Shown here: piece by piece, positions 54,693-63,492 of the stretch
Position numbering within the stretch: position 1 is the stretch's first letter
Layout: each line of letters starts with the position of its first letter
Source of the DNA: Streptomyces sp. NBC_01267
GTDB taxonomy: Bacteria > Actinomycetota > Actinomycetes > Streptomycetales > Streptomycetaceae
Reading direction: 5' to 3'
DNA length: 64,000 nt
Assembly (NCBI RefSeq): GCF_036241575.1
Contig: NZ_CP108455.1
Location: 7,609,001 to 7,673,000, forward strand
Notes under the pieces: model-generated
What the model saw: only the letters and a program-made list of their open reading frames with translations
Databases searched by the model: none
Told to the model about the DNA's origin: nothing
Made by a program: the position numbers and the translations under genes

Positions 54693-56295
54693 ACCGGCGT
54701 CCGGGGCCGCCGGCTCCGTCGGTCTCCGGTTCTGGTGGCGGACCTTCGAAGGAGTTCAGGAACTGTTCGCCGAGGGGCACGGCGAGGAGGGCGGCCCGGA
54801 CGACCCGCTGCCGACCAAGACCTACCGGGGTCTGCCACGGCACGTCCTGAGCGAGCCCTCCCGACGGATCGGTGACGCGCGCTGGTCCTTCGCGGGGTTC
54901 CGCCGGACCCGGTCCGAAGACGGTCCGAACCGCGAAGTCCTGGACGGGACAGCTCTGTCGGCCCTGCTCCACCACAGCTACGGTCTGGAACGGATGGAGC
55001 TGGGACCCCATGCCGCCTGGCCCTACCACCGGGCCGTGGCATCCGCCCGGTGCTTCTACCCGGTGGAGCTGTACCTGTGGCTCGCCCGCCCGGCAGGGAA
55101 CCGGCCGGCCGGGTGCTACCACTACGACCCGGCACACCACGCGCTGACCCGGCTGCGTACGGGGGGCGTCCCCGACGAGCTGCGGACCGCCACCGGAACA
55201 GGCCGGGACGGCACGCTGGCCCTGATGGTGGCGGCCGTGTGCTTCCGTAAGACGGCGTTCCGCTACCGGGACTACGCCTACCGGCTCTGCGCGCAGGAAG
55301 TCGGCCTGACCGTGGGGAACATGCTGCTGGTGGCGGGGGCGCTGGGCCTGCGCGGGCGGGTGCACCACCGGTTCGACGATGCTGTCGTCAACCGCGCACT
55401 GGGCCTGGACGGGGACGAGGAGACCGCCTTCGCGGTGCTCGACCTGTTTCCCTGGCAGCCGGCCGGGACCGGGCAGGCGCCACTCCGTGCGGAGCCCGAG
55501 GAGCCGCAGCCGGTCATCCGGCCGCATCAGCTCCGTACCGACGCGGCGGACCCGGCCGCATGGTCCGGACTGACCGCGCTGAACCGCGCCGCCCGGCTCA
55601 CCGGCACCGGCTGGAACACACCGGTGGACCAGGCCGCGTTCCACCTTCCGCCCGACGGCCCTGGTCCGACGCCGGTCCCTCTCGGGGAACCCTCACCCGG
55701 CCAGGTGGAACTGGCCGAGGCGATCCGCGCACGGGACTCGGGCGGCCGGATGTTCCTGCCCGACTCCGCTGCCCTGCCCCTTCCCCAACTGGGCTCCCTG
55801 CTCAGGCACGCACTGGAGCCCGTGCCGTCCGACCACGCCGAGACGCCCTGCCGCCCCCTGGCGGACTGCCATGTACTGGTACTCAACGCCGCCGGTGCCG
55901 ATGCCGGCCTCTACCGGCTGGACACCACGCCCGCACTCACCGCACTGCCGGGGCGGGACTGGCGCGCCGTGCTGGCGATGCTCTGCGACCGGACCCCCGC
56001 GGTCAACTCCGCGAAGGCCCACGCGATCGTGTTCCTGAGCGTGAATCGGGCCGAGGGCGACCGCTGGTTCGGCGACCGCGGGTACCGGATCCTGCACCAC
56101 GAGGCCGGGATCGTCGCCCAGCGGATCAGCGTGCTCGCCGCTGCCACCGGCCTGTCCGCACGTGTCACCAACGGGTACCACGAGGGCATGGTCCGGTCCC
56201 TGATCGGCGCGGACGAGGCCCACGTGCCCGTCTTCACCCTGGTCCTGGGCCGCCGCCGGGACAGCGCTCAGTACGAGCCACCGCTGACCTGGTGA
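54685..56295 (+). CDS. SagB/ThcOx-type azoline dehydrogenase with two nitroreductase domains
   Basis: 536 residues from an ATG overlapping the previous stop by 8 nt (no strong ribosome site, so coupling is likely). The first half (about 75-265) has an FMN nitroreductase fold: LLHHSYGLERM, RAVASARCFYPVELYLW, YRLCAQEVGLTVGNMLLVAGALGL. The second half (about 320-530) repeats it: AIRARDSGGRMFLPDSAALP, YRILHHEAGIVAQRISVLAAATGL. Such enzymes oxidise thiazolines to thiazoles with FMN. TbtE-like proteins of thiopeptide clusters have this double build. It comes directly before the precursor gene. Confidence 0.88.
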   Translation: MGEPASGAAGSVGLRFWWRTFEGVQELFAEGHGEEGGPDDPLPTKTYRGLPRHVLSEPSRRIGDARWSFAGFRRTRSEDGPNREVLDGTALSALLHHSYGLERMELGPHAAWPYHRAVASARCFYPVELYLWLARPAGNRPAGCYHYDPAHHALTRLRTGGVPDELRTATGTGRDGTLALMVAAVCFRKTAFRYRDYAYRLCAQEVGLTVGNMLLVAGALGLRGRVHHRFDDAVVNRALGLDGDEETAFAVLDLFPWQPAGTGQAPLRAEPEEPQPVIRPHQLRTDAADPAAWSGLTALNRAARLTGTGWNTPVDQAAFHLPPDGPGPTPVPLGEPSPGQVELAEAIRARDSGGRMFLPDSAALPLPQLGSLLRHALEPVPSDHAETPCRPLADCHVLVLNAAGADAGLYRLDTTPALTALPGRDWRAVLAMLCDRTPAVNSAKAHAIVFLSVNRAEGDRWFGDRGYRILHHEAGIVAQRISVLAAATGLSARVTNGYHEGMVRSLIGADEAHVPVFTLVLGRRRDSAQYEPPLTW

Positions 56296-56388
56296 CCCGG
56301 ACCACGGGTCGGCGGCACGCCGATCCTACGGCCCGGCTTCGGTCGCACCGTGAAGACCAACTCCCGTCCCTCGTCCCACGATCGGAGT

Positions 56389-56405
56389 GGACCATCCCTT
56401 GGTCC
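56389..56405. promoter_or_regulatory. short inverted repeat upstream of the precursor gene
   Basis: GGACCA-TCCCT-TGGTCC (56389-56405) ends 34 bp before the precursor ATG, within a 144-bp non-coding stretch that may carry an internal promoter. It could be an operator or a leader hairpin. Confidence 0.35.
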
Positions 56406-56439
56406 GAGCCAGAACCGACAACTGAGAGAGGGGACATCG

Positions 56440-56622
56440 ATGCCAACGGACCTCGTCCTGGACCTCGCTGACCTCAGCGTGAACGAGCTCGACATCCTGC
56501 CGACCTCGCCGGGCGCAAGCCTGGAGTCGATCAACGTCGGCCACGCCATGGTCGAGATCGGCGCGTCCAACTGCACCTCGACCGGCACACCCGCGAGCTG
56601 CTGCTCCTGTTGCTGCTGCTGA
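56440..56622 (+). CDS. cltA: thiopeptide precursor peptide, cyclothiazomycin type
   Basis: 60 residues from an ATG with GAGAGGGG upstream. The acidic leader (1-42) is rich in Asp, Glu and Leu (LDLADLSVNELDILP) and ends VEIGA. The core (43-60) is SNCTSTGTPASCCSCCCC: seven Cys, four Ser, three Thr, all candidates for thiazol(in)e formation or dehydration. From memory this is the core of cyclothiazomycin, a bridged thiopeptide with a trisubstituted pyridine and a C-terminal thioether link. Ser1 of the core should provide one half of the pyridine, a later Ser the other. It sits in the middle of the enzyme genes, and a strong hairpin follows. Confidence 0.93.
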   Translation: MPTDLVLDLADLSVNELDILPTSPGASLESINVGHAMVEIGASNCTSTGTPASCCSCCCC

Positions 56623-56635
56623 CGCGTTCCGCACG

Positions 56636-56672
56636 GCCGTGCCTGGCGGACAGTCCGTCCGCCGGGCACGGC
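56636..56672 (+). terminator. intercistronic hairpin after the precursor gene (attenuator)
   Basis: 56636-56651 pairs with 56657-56672 over 16 bp including one G-U, with a 5-nt loop, starting 14 bp after the precursor stop. It lies inside the operon, before the TTG start of the cyclodehydratase, so it is likely a partial terminator or mRNA stabiliser that raises precursor over enzyme levels. Confidence 0.75.
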
Positions 56673-56700
56673 GCCGTACCGACCGACGAGGAATGAGACG

Positions 56701-58641
56701 TTGACCGAGGCCGCAGGAGCGCCCCCAGCCCCCGGTGTCGCCGTGCTCGGCCGGGGCAGACTCGCCGCCGCGATCCGGACCTCCGTCTCCCGGACGCACC
56801 GGCTGGTCGCCCGTCCGGACGCCGACTGCGCCGGGATCGTCACCGCGTACGACGGCTGGCGCACCGGCACCGCGCCGGACCGTACCGACACCAGGTGGCT
56901 GCCGGTACGGGTCGAGTTGGGCAACGTCGTCATCGGGCCCTCCGTCGTCCCGGGCCGGGCCGGCTGCGCGCAGTGCGCCCGGACCCGGCGGGACCGCGCG
57001 CTCGGCCCCGGTAGCCCCAGGACCGAACTGGTACGCCGGTTCAGCGGTCAACTGGCCGAACGCCCGGCCCCGTTGCTGTCCTCCTGGGCGTGCGATGCGG
57101 TCGGTGACCTGGTGGCGGCGGAATTCGACGATCCACCCGGCCGGTGGACGACGAACGCCGTCGTACTCCTGTCGCTGACCGACATGGCGGTCGACGCGCA
57201 CCCGTTCCTCGCCGATCCGTGCTGCCCCCGGTGCGGCGCTCTGCCCGCCGACCGGCCGCCCACCCTCATGGCGAAGCCCCGCACGAAGCTCTCCAGGGAC
57301 ACCTACCGGGTCCGCGATCTCAAGGCTGACTGGGACACGCTGGTGAAGACGTACGTGGACGGTCACACCGGGGTGGTCCGCCAACTCGACGTACGGACCG
57401 ACTACCGCTATCCCATGGTGTCCGCCCCCGTGCACCTCCCCGGGCAGGAGCAGGAGGCGGGCTTCGGCCGTGACCTCGACTACGCCGGCTGCGGGCGCAC
57501 CGCACTGGCGGAGGCGCTGGAGCGGCTCGGCGGCGCCCGGCCGGGAGGCCACCGCACGGCGGTGCGGGCCGGCTACGGGGATCTGGGCGAATGGGCCGTC
57601 TGCCCGACCACGCTGGGACTGTACCCACCGGACCGGTACGCCGAGCCCGGATTCCCCTACCCGCCGTTCGATCCGGATCTGGAACTGAACTGGGTGTGGG
57701 GCCACTCCTTCGCCCGCGACGCCCCGGTACTGGTGCCCGAGGACTACGCCTACTACCGCACCCGGCACGACAACCCGCTCGCCCGGCCGCTGGCGTACGA
57801 GGTGTCCAACGGGTGTGCTCTGGGCGGCTGTCTGGAGGAGGCGGCACTGCACGGGGTGGCGGAGCTGGCGGAACGGGACGCCTTCCTGCTCACCTGGTAC
57901 GCCCGGCTGCCCGCACCCAGGGTGGACCTGAACACCGTGTCCGACCCGCGCATCGGCATGCTGGCCGAACGGATCCGCCAGGACAGCGGTCACCACGTCC
58001 TGGCCTTCGCCACCACCCCGGAGCACGGCATCCCCACGGCCTGGGTCATGGCGGTGCACCCTTCTCCCGGCCTGGAGCCCGCGGCGATCTGCGCTGCCGG
58101 TGCGCACTTCGATCCCGAACAGGCCCTGCTCAACGGGGTCTTGGAGCTCGCGGCGAATCTGGGCTGGAACCGGTTCGCGTACCGCGACGAACTGGCCAGG
58201 ATCGAGGCGATGGTCGCCGACCCGTCCCTGGTGCGGGAGATGCGCGACCACGCCCTGCTGTACTGCCACCCCGCCGCGTTCGACCGGTTCGGATTCCTGC
58301 TGGAGGACGACGTGGGACGGCCGGTGGCCGAGGCGTTCGGACGGGCCACCTGTCGGCCGCGCGGCGACGACATCCGCGCCGACCTGGCCGAGGTGGTGGC
58401 ACGGTTCACCGACCGGGGCCAGGACGTCATCGTGGTGGACCAGACCACGGACGAGCACCGCGCGGGCGGCCTCGCCTGCGCGAAGGTGATCATCCCGGGA
58501 CTGCTGCCGATGACGTTCGGACACCGGATGCGCCGCACCCACGGTCTGCCCCGGCTGAGCCAGCTGCCCGGCGACCTCGGCTACCGCGCCGGACCCATGC
58601 CCCTGGCGGACATCAACCCGCATCCGCACCCGTTCCCGTGA
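56701..58641 (+). CDS. thiopeptide YcaO cyclodehydratase (fused E1-like/YcaO)
   Basis: 646 residues from a TTG with GAGGA 8 nt upstream; no better start in frame. The N-terminal part (about 1-200) is an E1-like partner region with a zinc tetrad (CAQC near 90 and CPRC near 178). The YcaO domain (about 240-640) has the ATP-binding GCLEEAALHGVAELAERDAFL and ends in PHPFP, matching the C-terminal PxPxP motif of azoline-forming YcaO proteins. It activates backbone amides with ATP to turn Cys into thiazolines. Confidence 0.93.
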   Translation: MTEAAGAPPAPGVAVLGRGRLAAAIRTSVSRTHRLVARPDADCAGIVTAYDGWRTGTAPDRTDTRWLPVRVELGNVVIGPSVVPGRAGCAQCARTRRDRALGPGSPRTELVRRFSGQLAERPAPLLSSWACDAVGDLVAAEFDDPPGRWTTNAVVLLSLTDMAVDAHPFLADPCCPRCGALPADRPPTLMAKPRTKLSRDTYRVRDLKADWDTLVKTYVDGHTGVVRQLDVRTDYRYPMVSAPVHLPGQEQEAGFGRDLDYAGCGRTALAEALERLGGARPGGHRTAVRAGYGDLGEWAVCPTTLGLYPPDRYAEPGFPYPPFDPDLELNWVWGHSFARDAPVLVPEDYAYYRTRHDNPLARPLAYEVSNGCALGGCLEEAALHGVAELAERDAFLLTWYARLPAPRVDLNTVSDPRIGMLAERIRQDSGHHVLAFATTPEHGIPTAWVMAVHPSPGLEPAAICAAGAHFDPEQALLNGVLELAANLGWNRFAYRDELARIEAMVADPSLVREMRDHALLYCHPAAFDRFGFLLEDDVGRPVAEAFGRATCRPRGDDIRADLAEVVARFTDRGQDVIVVDQTTDEHRAGGLACAKVIIPGLLPMTFGHRMRRTHGLPRLSQLPGDLGYRAGPMPLADINPHPHPFP

Positions 58642-58653
58642 CTGGAGCCGGTC

Positions 58654-61260
58654 ATGACAGAGGACTTCTCGACCCCGGACACGTTCGGCATCCGGATCGG
58701 CGGGCTGCCCGTACCGATGCTGGACGACATGCGGTCGCCGGAACTGTGGGACCAGGTCGAAACGGTGCTGGCCGGTGAACGAAGACTGGCGGCCACCGCG
58801 GACGAGCTGTCCGACGCGCTGTTCGAGCTGATCGGACGAGGCCCGGCAGGAAAACCGGAACTGGTCGCGCTGCGTCGTTCCATCCACAACGGGAGGCCAC
58901 TGGCGGCCCGTTGCTGGAACGACGGGATTCGCGCGCTCCTGCCGGCCCACGTGGCCGACGGCGTACGAGCCTGGCTGGAACTGGTGGCCGCACACCGGCA
59001 CGACGTGGCGCACCTGGACGAACTGGTCGGCCACCACACCAGGAACCAGCACATCCTGCTGAGGAAGGCGGTCGCCGATCCGGCCTTCCAGCACGGACTG
59101 ATCCTGAGCAGCCCGGTGTGCTACGGCCAACTGCGCAAGTGGCTGGCCCGGCCGGACGACACCGCACCGGACCGCGGCCTGGCGCTCCGGCTGACCAAGT
59201 ACCTCGCCCGGATCACCACGAAGACCAGCCCGTTCAGCACCTTCACCATCAGCGGCATCGGCCACTGGCACGGACGGAACACCGCTGCCCCCGCGACCGG
59301 CCCAGCCGTGCGGAGCGTCGTGGAGATCAACGTCTGGGTGGTGCAGCAACTGGTCAGGCAACTCAGCGGGCATCCGGCCCTCGCGGGGCGCCTGCGGCTA
59401 CGGCTCAACCCGAGCGCGCTGCTGGCCGGAGACTGCTGGGAGTTCCTCGGCCCCGGATCCGACGAGCCGCTGCGCAGCCTGGCGGCCACCGCACCGGTCC
59501 AGGCGTGCGTGGACGCGGTGACGGGAGCGGGACGGGTCCGTGAGGACGCCGTCGACGAGACGGCGGCCCGGACCGGGAGCACCCCCGCCGCAGCCGATGC
59601 CTACCTGGGCAGGCTGGTGGAGCTCGGACTTCTGGAAGCCGAGCGCCCCTTCGCCGATCAGGCGCTCGACCCACTCGGTGAACTCCGCACCTGGGTGGCG
59701 AGCGCGGGGCCGCCCCTGGAAGAGCTGAGCAGTGCCCTGGCCGAACTGGCCGGTCACCTCGCCGATTACCCGGTGCTCGCGCGCCCCTCGGACCGGCTGC
59801 GGCGCTCCAGGGAGATCGATGCCGAGCTGCTCCGCATCAGAACGCTGGCCGGACCGGACCGCATCGACCTGCCGGCCAAGAACAGCATCATCGAGAACGC
59901 CCTGCTGACCGCGCCCGCCGACGGACCCGACCGGCAGCGCTGGACGCCGGTGCTGAGGGACCTGGACGCCGTACGCCGCTGCTACGCCGTGCTCGACCCG
60001 GCGCTGCCCGGCCGGGTCGCACTCACCGAGGCGTTCGCCGAACGGATCGGACCGGGCGCCACCGTGCCGTTCCTGGTGTTCCACCGGGCGGTGCAGCAGT
60101 GGCTGCGCGAGGACCCCGATCTGCCGGGCGTGTTGTCCATCGCCACCCATGGCTACCAGGCCCTGGCGCACCACCGCCTGCCCCGGATCCGTGAACTGTC
60201 CCGGATCCGGGCGGAGTTGTGCGCCACCGTACTCGAAGGGCAGGCGGACGAGCGAGGTGTGCTGCGCCTGGACCCGCAACAGCTGTCCGCGGCGGCCGGA
60301 CAGTGGCCGGCCTGGATGCGCCCGCCGGACTCGGTGGCCTTCTACGGACAGCCCGTCGGCGGCGCCGGCGAACCACAGTTCGTGATCAACGCCGTCAACT
60401 CCGGACACGGCCGGGGACGCGACCGGGTACGGCGTCTGCTGGCCCAGGCGGGGACCGCCGCGGAGGTGGCCACGGCGCCGCCGCCCGCCGACGAGATCCT
60501 CGCGGACACCTGCCGCCACTACGGGAGCAACGTCGGGCTGCGCACCTCGGCCCTGGCCTGCGAGATCGACTATCCGGGGGGACTCAGCCGACGGAGCGCC
60601 GCCGAGCGCATCCCGGTCGGGGACCTCGTCGTACGACACGATCCGGACCTGGAGCTGCTCACCCTGCGGTCGCGCAGCCGCGATGCCGTGGTGCGCCCGG
60701 TGCACCCCAACCTCATCGCCGAGCTGTGGCTTCCGCCCGCGATCCGGCTGCTGATGCAGGCGTTCGGTGCGACAGCCAACCTGCTCATCCCGGGCCGCCG
60801 GATGTTCGGCGACACCTCGCTGGACGGGGTCGACGGTGTGCTGGCCCAGCCCAGGGTGGTCATCGGCAGGACCACGGTCAGCCGCCGCCAGTGGGTGTTC
60901 CCGGTGAGTGCCGTGCCCTCGCGGCAGAAGGGCGAGAGCGACCGGGCCCGTCTGGTGAGGCTGGCGGCATGGCTGCACACGCACGGAATGCCGCAGCGCT
61001 GTTTCGTCCGCGGCCTCGACCCGGACTCGGTGGTCGGCGGCAGCGTATGGCGGATCAAGTCACGCAAGCCGCTGTACGTCGACTTCGCCAGCCTGCTGCT
61101 GGTCGGCGTCTTCGAACGGATGCTGACCGACCCGCGACACCTCCTGTTCCTTCAGGAAGCTCTGCCGGGACCGGCGGACGCGCCGAGCTACGGGGACAAC
61201 GGATCCCGGGTGACCGAATACCTCGTCGAGATCAACGGAGGACGCGATGCTGACCGTTAG
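58654..61260 (+). CDS. LanB-type dehydratase, glutamylation subunit (TbtB type)
   Basis: 868 residues. RLTKYLARITTKTSPFSTFTISGIG is a hallmark of the lantibiotic dehydratase N-terminal domain, and NSGHGRGRDRVRRLL and QPRVVIGRTTVSRRQWVFP belong to the same fold. The C-terminal elimination (SpaB_C) domain is not fused, as in other thiopeptides, where the enzyme is split. It should transfer Glu from tRNA-Glu to Ser/Thr of the precursor. It starts 12 bp after the cyclodehydratase and overlaps the next gene by 14 nt. Confidence 0.92.
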   Translation: MTEDFSTPDTFGIRIGGLPVPMLDDMRSPELWDQVETVLAGERRLAATADELSDALFELIGRGPAGKPELVALRRSIHNGRPLAARCWNDGIRALLPAHVADGVRAWLELVAAHRHDVAHLDELVGHHTRNQHILLRKAVADPAFQHGLILSSPVCYGQLRKWLARPDDTAPDRGLALRLTKYLARITTKTSPFSTFTISGIGHWHGRNTAAPATGPAVRSVVEINVWVVQQLVRQLSGHPALAGRLRLRLNPSALLAGDCWEFLGPGSDEPLRSLAATAPVQACVDAVTGAGRVREDAVDETAARTGSTPAAADAYLGRLVELGLLEAERPFADQALDPLGELRTWVASAGPPLEELSSALAELAGHLADYPVLARPSDRLRRSREIDAELLRIRTLAGPDRIDLPAKNSIIENALLTAPADGPDRQRWTPVLRDLDAVRRCYAVLDPALPGRVALTEAFAERIGPGATVPFLVFHRAVQQWLREDPDLPGVLSIATHGYQALAHHRLPRIRELSRIRAELCATVLEGQADERGVLRLDPQQLSAAAGQWPAWMRPPDSVAFYGQPVGGAGEPQFVINAVNSGHGRGRDRVRRLLAQAGTAAEVATAPPPADEILADTCRHYGSNVGLRTSALACEIDYPGGLSRRSAAERIPVGDLVVRHDPDLELLTLRSRSRDAVVRPVHPNLIAELWLPPAIRLLMQAFGATANLLIPGRRMFGDTSLDGVDGVLAQPRVVIGRTTVSRRQWVFPVSAVPSRQKGESDRARLVRLAAWLHTHGMPQRCFVRGLDPDSVVGGSVWRIKSRKPLYVDFASLLLVGVFERMLTDPRHLLFLQEALPGPADAPSYGDNGSRVTEYLVEINGGRDADR

Positions 61261-62266
61261 CGACCGGCTGGACCCCAGTACGGCCGAGGGCTCGGACTGG
61301 GTGTGCGCACACATCTTCTACGACACCGACCAGGACCTGCTGCTGACCGACTGCGTCCGACCGCTCGTCGGGACACTGACGGACGACGGCCTGGTGCAGC
61401 GGTACTTCTACCTGCGGTACTGGGAGGGCGGCCCGCACATCCGGCTGCGGCTGCTGCCCGCCCGCACCGCCGACCGGGCCGAGGTGGAGCGGCGGGCGGT
61501 CGAACGGATCGAGGCGTTCCTGGCACGCAGTCCCGCCCCGGACGTGGTGGACCGCTCACACTTCGCCCAGGTGGCCGAGGGACTGGCCGGTCTGGAGGGC
61601 CGGTCCGGCCACGACCAGGTGGTCCGGGCCAACAACACAGTGGAGTTGCGGCCCTACGAGCGGGAACACGCGGACTACGGATACGGCGCGGCCATCGGCG
61701 CCGTGGAGCAGCACTTCTTCGAGTCCAGCGAACTGGCCCAGTCCGTGGTGGCCGCCGGTACGACCGTGGAACAACGCGCGCTGCTGGCGTTCGACCTCGT
61801 CATCGGGGTGTTCGCGCTGTGCGACGAGGTGCGCGACCGATGGGCCCGGCACGGCGGCCCACCCCTGCCGTTCGGCAGTGGCCCGGAGGCCGCCGACGTC
61901 GAGCCGCGATACCGGGCCCAGCGTGCGAAGCTCCGCGAACGGGCCCTGCGTACCTGGCACCTGGCCACCCGGCCGACGGCCGTCGGGGACCAGCGGGCCT
62001 ACTGGCTGGCTTCGGTGCGCCGGCTCCGGGACGAACTGCACAGCCTGGAGGAAGCCGGCGGTTTCGTCTCCGAGTGGGCCGACTCTCCGCTGGCCGGCCC
62101 CCTCGACCTGGCAGCCACCGACCACCCGGCCACGAGTCTGGTGCTGCTGCGCTGCGCACACCTGGTCAACAACCGGCTCGGACTCACCCTGTGGCAGGAG
62201 AACCAGCTGCGCTTCCTGGTGGGACGGGTCCTCGCGGAGCTGCCCGAGGCGTTGGCCGCCTCGTGA
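61247..62266 (+). CDS. thiopeptide elimination protein (SpaB_C type, TbtC-like)
   Basis: 339 residues. WVCAHIFYDTDQDLLLTDCVRPLV then YFYLRYWEGGPHIRLRLLPAR is the start of the thiopeptide-type bacteriocin biosynthesis (SpaB_C) domain. With a separate glutamylation protein upstream it most likely eliminates glutamate to give dehydroalanine and dehydrobutyrine. The assignment against the pyridine synthase is by size and gene order and could be reversed. Confidence 0.75.
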   Translation: MLTVSDRLDPSTAEGSDWVCAHIFYDTDQDLLLTDCVRPLVGTLTDDGLVQRYFYLRYWEGGPHIRLRLLPARTADRAEVERRAVERIEAFLARSPAPDVVDRSHFAQVAEGLAGLEGRSGHDQVVRANNTVELRPYEREHADYGYGAAIGAVEQHFFESSELAQSVVAAGTTVEQRALLAFDLVIGVFALCDEVRDRWARHGGPPLPFGSGPEAADVEPRYRAQRAKLRERALRTWHLATRPTAVGDQRAYWLASVRRLRDELHSLEEAGGFVSEWADSPLAGPLDLAATDHPATSLVLLRCAHLVNNRLGLTLWQENQLRFLVGRVLAELPEALAAS

Positions 62267-63432
62267 ACGGAGCGCCCGTCCAGTGGCACAGCATCCACGT
62301 CCACCACCACGCCGAGAACGCGGAGCCCGCCCTCGTACTGCACGCCGTCCGACCGGCGTTCGACGCCGTGCGCACCTGGGTCGACGGCGCCTGGTTCGGC
62401 CGTCACTGGCTGCGCGGCCCGCATCTGCGGCTCAACTTCCTCACCTCCGGGGAGCTGTGGGCCGCCCGGGTGCGACCGACGGTCATCTCGGTGATCGGCG
62501 AGTACCTGGACGCCCACCCCTCCACTGCCCGGTCGGACGAGTCCGCGCTGGCTCCGGTGCACGCGAGGCTGGCGGAGCTGGAGATGGAGACCGGACCGCG
62601 GCACCCGTGGGTGGCGGACAACACCGTTCTCGAACAGCCCTATGACCACCGGCTTCCGGTACTGGGTTCGATGCGGGCCAGTGACCTGCTGGCCGGATTC
62701 CTCAGTGACACCAACGAGCTGGCGTTCCGGATGTACGACCACGTCGACCGCGGGGGAGCGCTGCCGCTGCTGGCCCTGGACCTGATGTGGACCACCGTGT
62801 CGGTGGCGGCCATCCCCTTCGACGCGGGCGGAGCGCCGATCGAGCGCGGATTCATGTCGCTGCGATCCCACGCGGACGCCTTCCTGTCCCGGACCCAGGA
62901 CCCGGCCGGGTACCGGGCGGCGTTCGACGAGCGCTACCTGCGGCAGGCGGACGCGTTGTCCGAGCGGCTGCGCGCGGTGGAGTCGGCACTGGCCGGCAGC
63001 GGTACGGCACCACCGTTCGTCCTGGACTGGGCCGAGGCGGTCCGCCGCCATCAGCGGACGGCGCACCCGCTGCTGGCGTCGGGCGAGGTGTCGATGGGCG
63101 GGGCCGCCCTCGCGCCCCGGATGCCGACCCAGCAGGTCAGTGAGTTCCACCAGTTGCTGCAGACGGACCACGGACACGAGGACTTCATCCGGGCCGACCA
63201 CTGGTTCGCGTCCTTCCGGCTGGTGGTGAACTACCTGTACATCCACCTCAACCGCCTCGGGCTGAAGCCGGTGGACCGTGGGTTGCTCTGCCACCTGGCG
63301 GCGAACACCGTCGAAACGGTGCACGGTGTCTCCGCCGTCGGCAACTTCCAGCGGTACGTGGTCGGGGCGCCCGCGGCCGGTACACCCGAGTGGGTGCGGA
63401 CAGGCACACAGGGGGCGGAGGGGACGACGTGA
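62263..63432 (+). CDS. thiopeptide pyridine synthase candidate (SpaB_C-like, TbtD type)
   Basis: 389 residues from a GTG overlapping the previous stop (GTGA). WHSIHVHHHAENAEPALVLHAVRPAF and WLRGPHLRLNFLT place it in the same SpaB_C-like fold as its neighbour, but it is longer and diverged, as are the [4+2] cyclases that join two dehydroalanines into the pyridine and release the leader. Last gene of the operon; a hairpin follows. Confidence 0.75.
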   Translation: MNGAPVQWHSIHVHHHAENAEPALVLHAVRPAFDAVRTWVDGAWFGRHWLRGPHLRLNFLTSGELWAARVRPTVISVIGEYLDAHPSTARSDESALAPVHARLAELEMETGPRHPWVADNTVLEQPYDHRLPVLGSMRASDLLAGFLSDTNELAFRMYDHVDRGGALPLLALDLMWTTVSVAAIPFDAGGAPIERGFMSLRSHADAFLSRTQDPAGYRAAFDERYLRQADALSERLRAVESALAGSGTAPPFVLDWAEAVRRHQRTAHPLLASGEVSMGGAALAPRMPTQQVSEFHQLLQTDHGHEDFIRADHWFASFRLVVNYLYIHLNRLGLKPVDRGLLCHLAANTVETVHGVSAVGNFQRYVVGAPAAGTPEWVRTGTQGAEGTT

Positions 63433-63460
63433 GCCGTACCGGCCGTCCCGGTCCGACGGT

Positions 63461-63489
63461 CCGTCCGCCCCTTCCGGGAGGGCGGACGG
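63461..63489. terminator. hairpin ending the thiopeptide operon
   Basis: Perfect 10-bp stem CCGTCCGCCC/GGGCGGACGG (63461-63470 with 63480-63489), 9-nt loop, between the last thiopeptide gene and the convergent LuxR gene. Confidence 0.75.
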
Positions 63490-63492
63490 GAC

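Noticed and set aside
56326..59373. A 1015-codon open frame antisense to the thiopeptide genes
   Set aside because: It crosses the precursor, its hairpin and two enzymes with recognisable motifs on the plus strand; its translation is low-complexity and has no domain.
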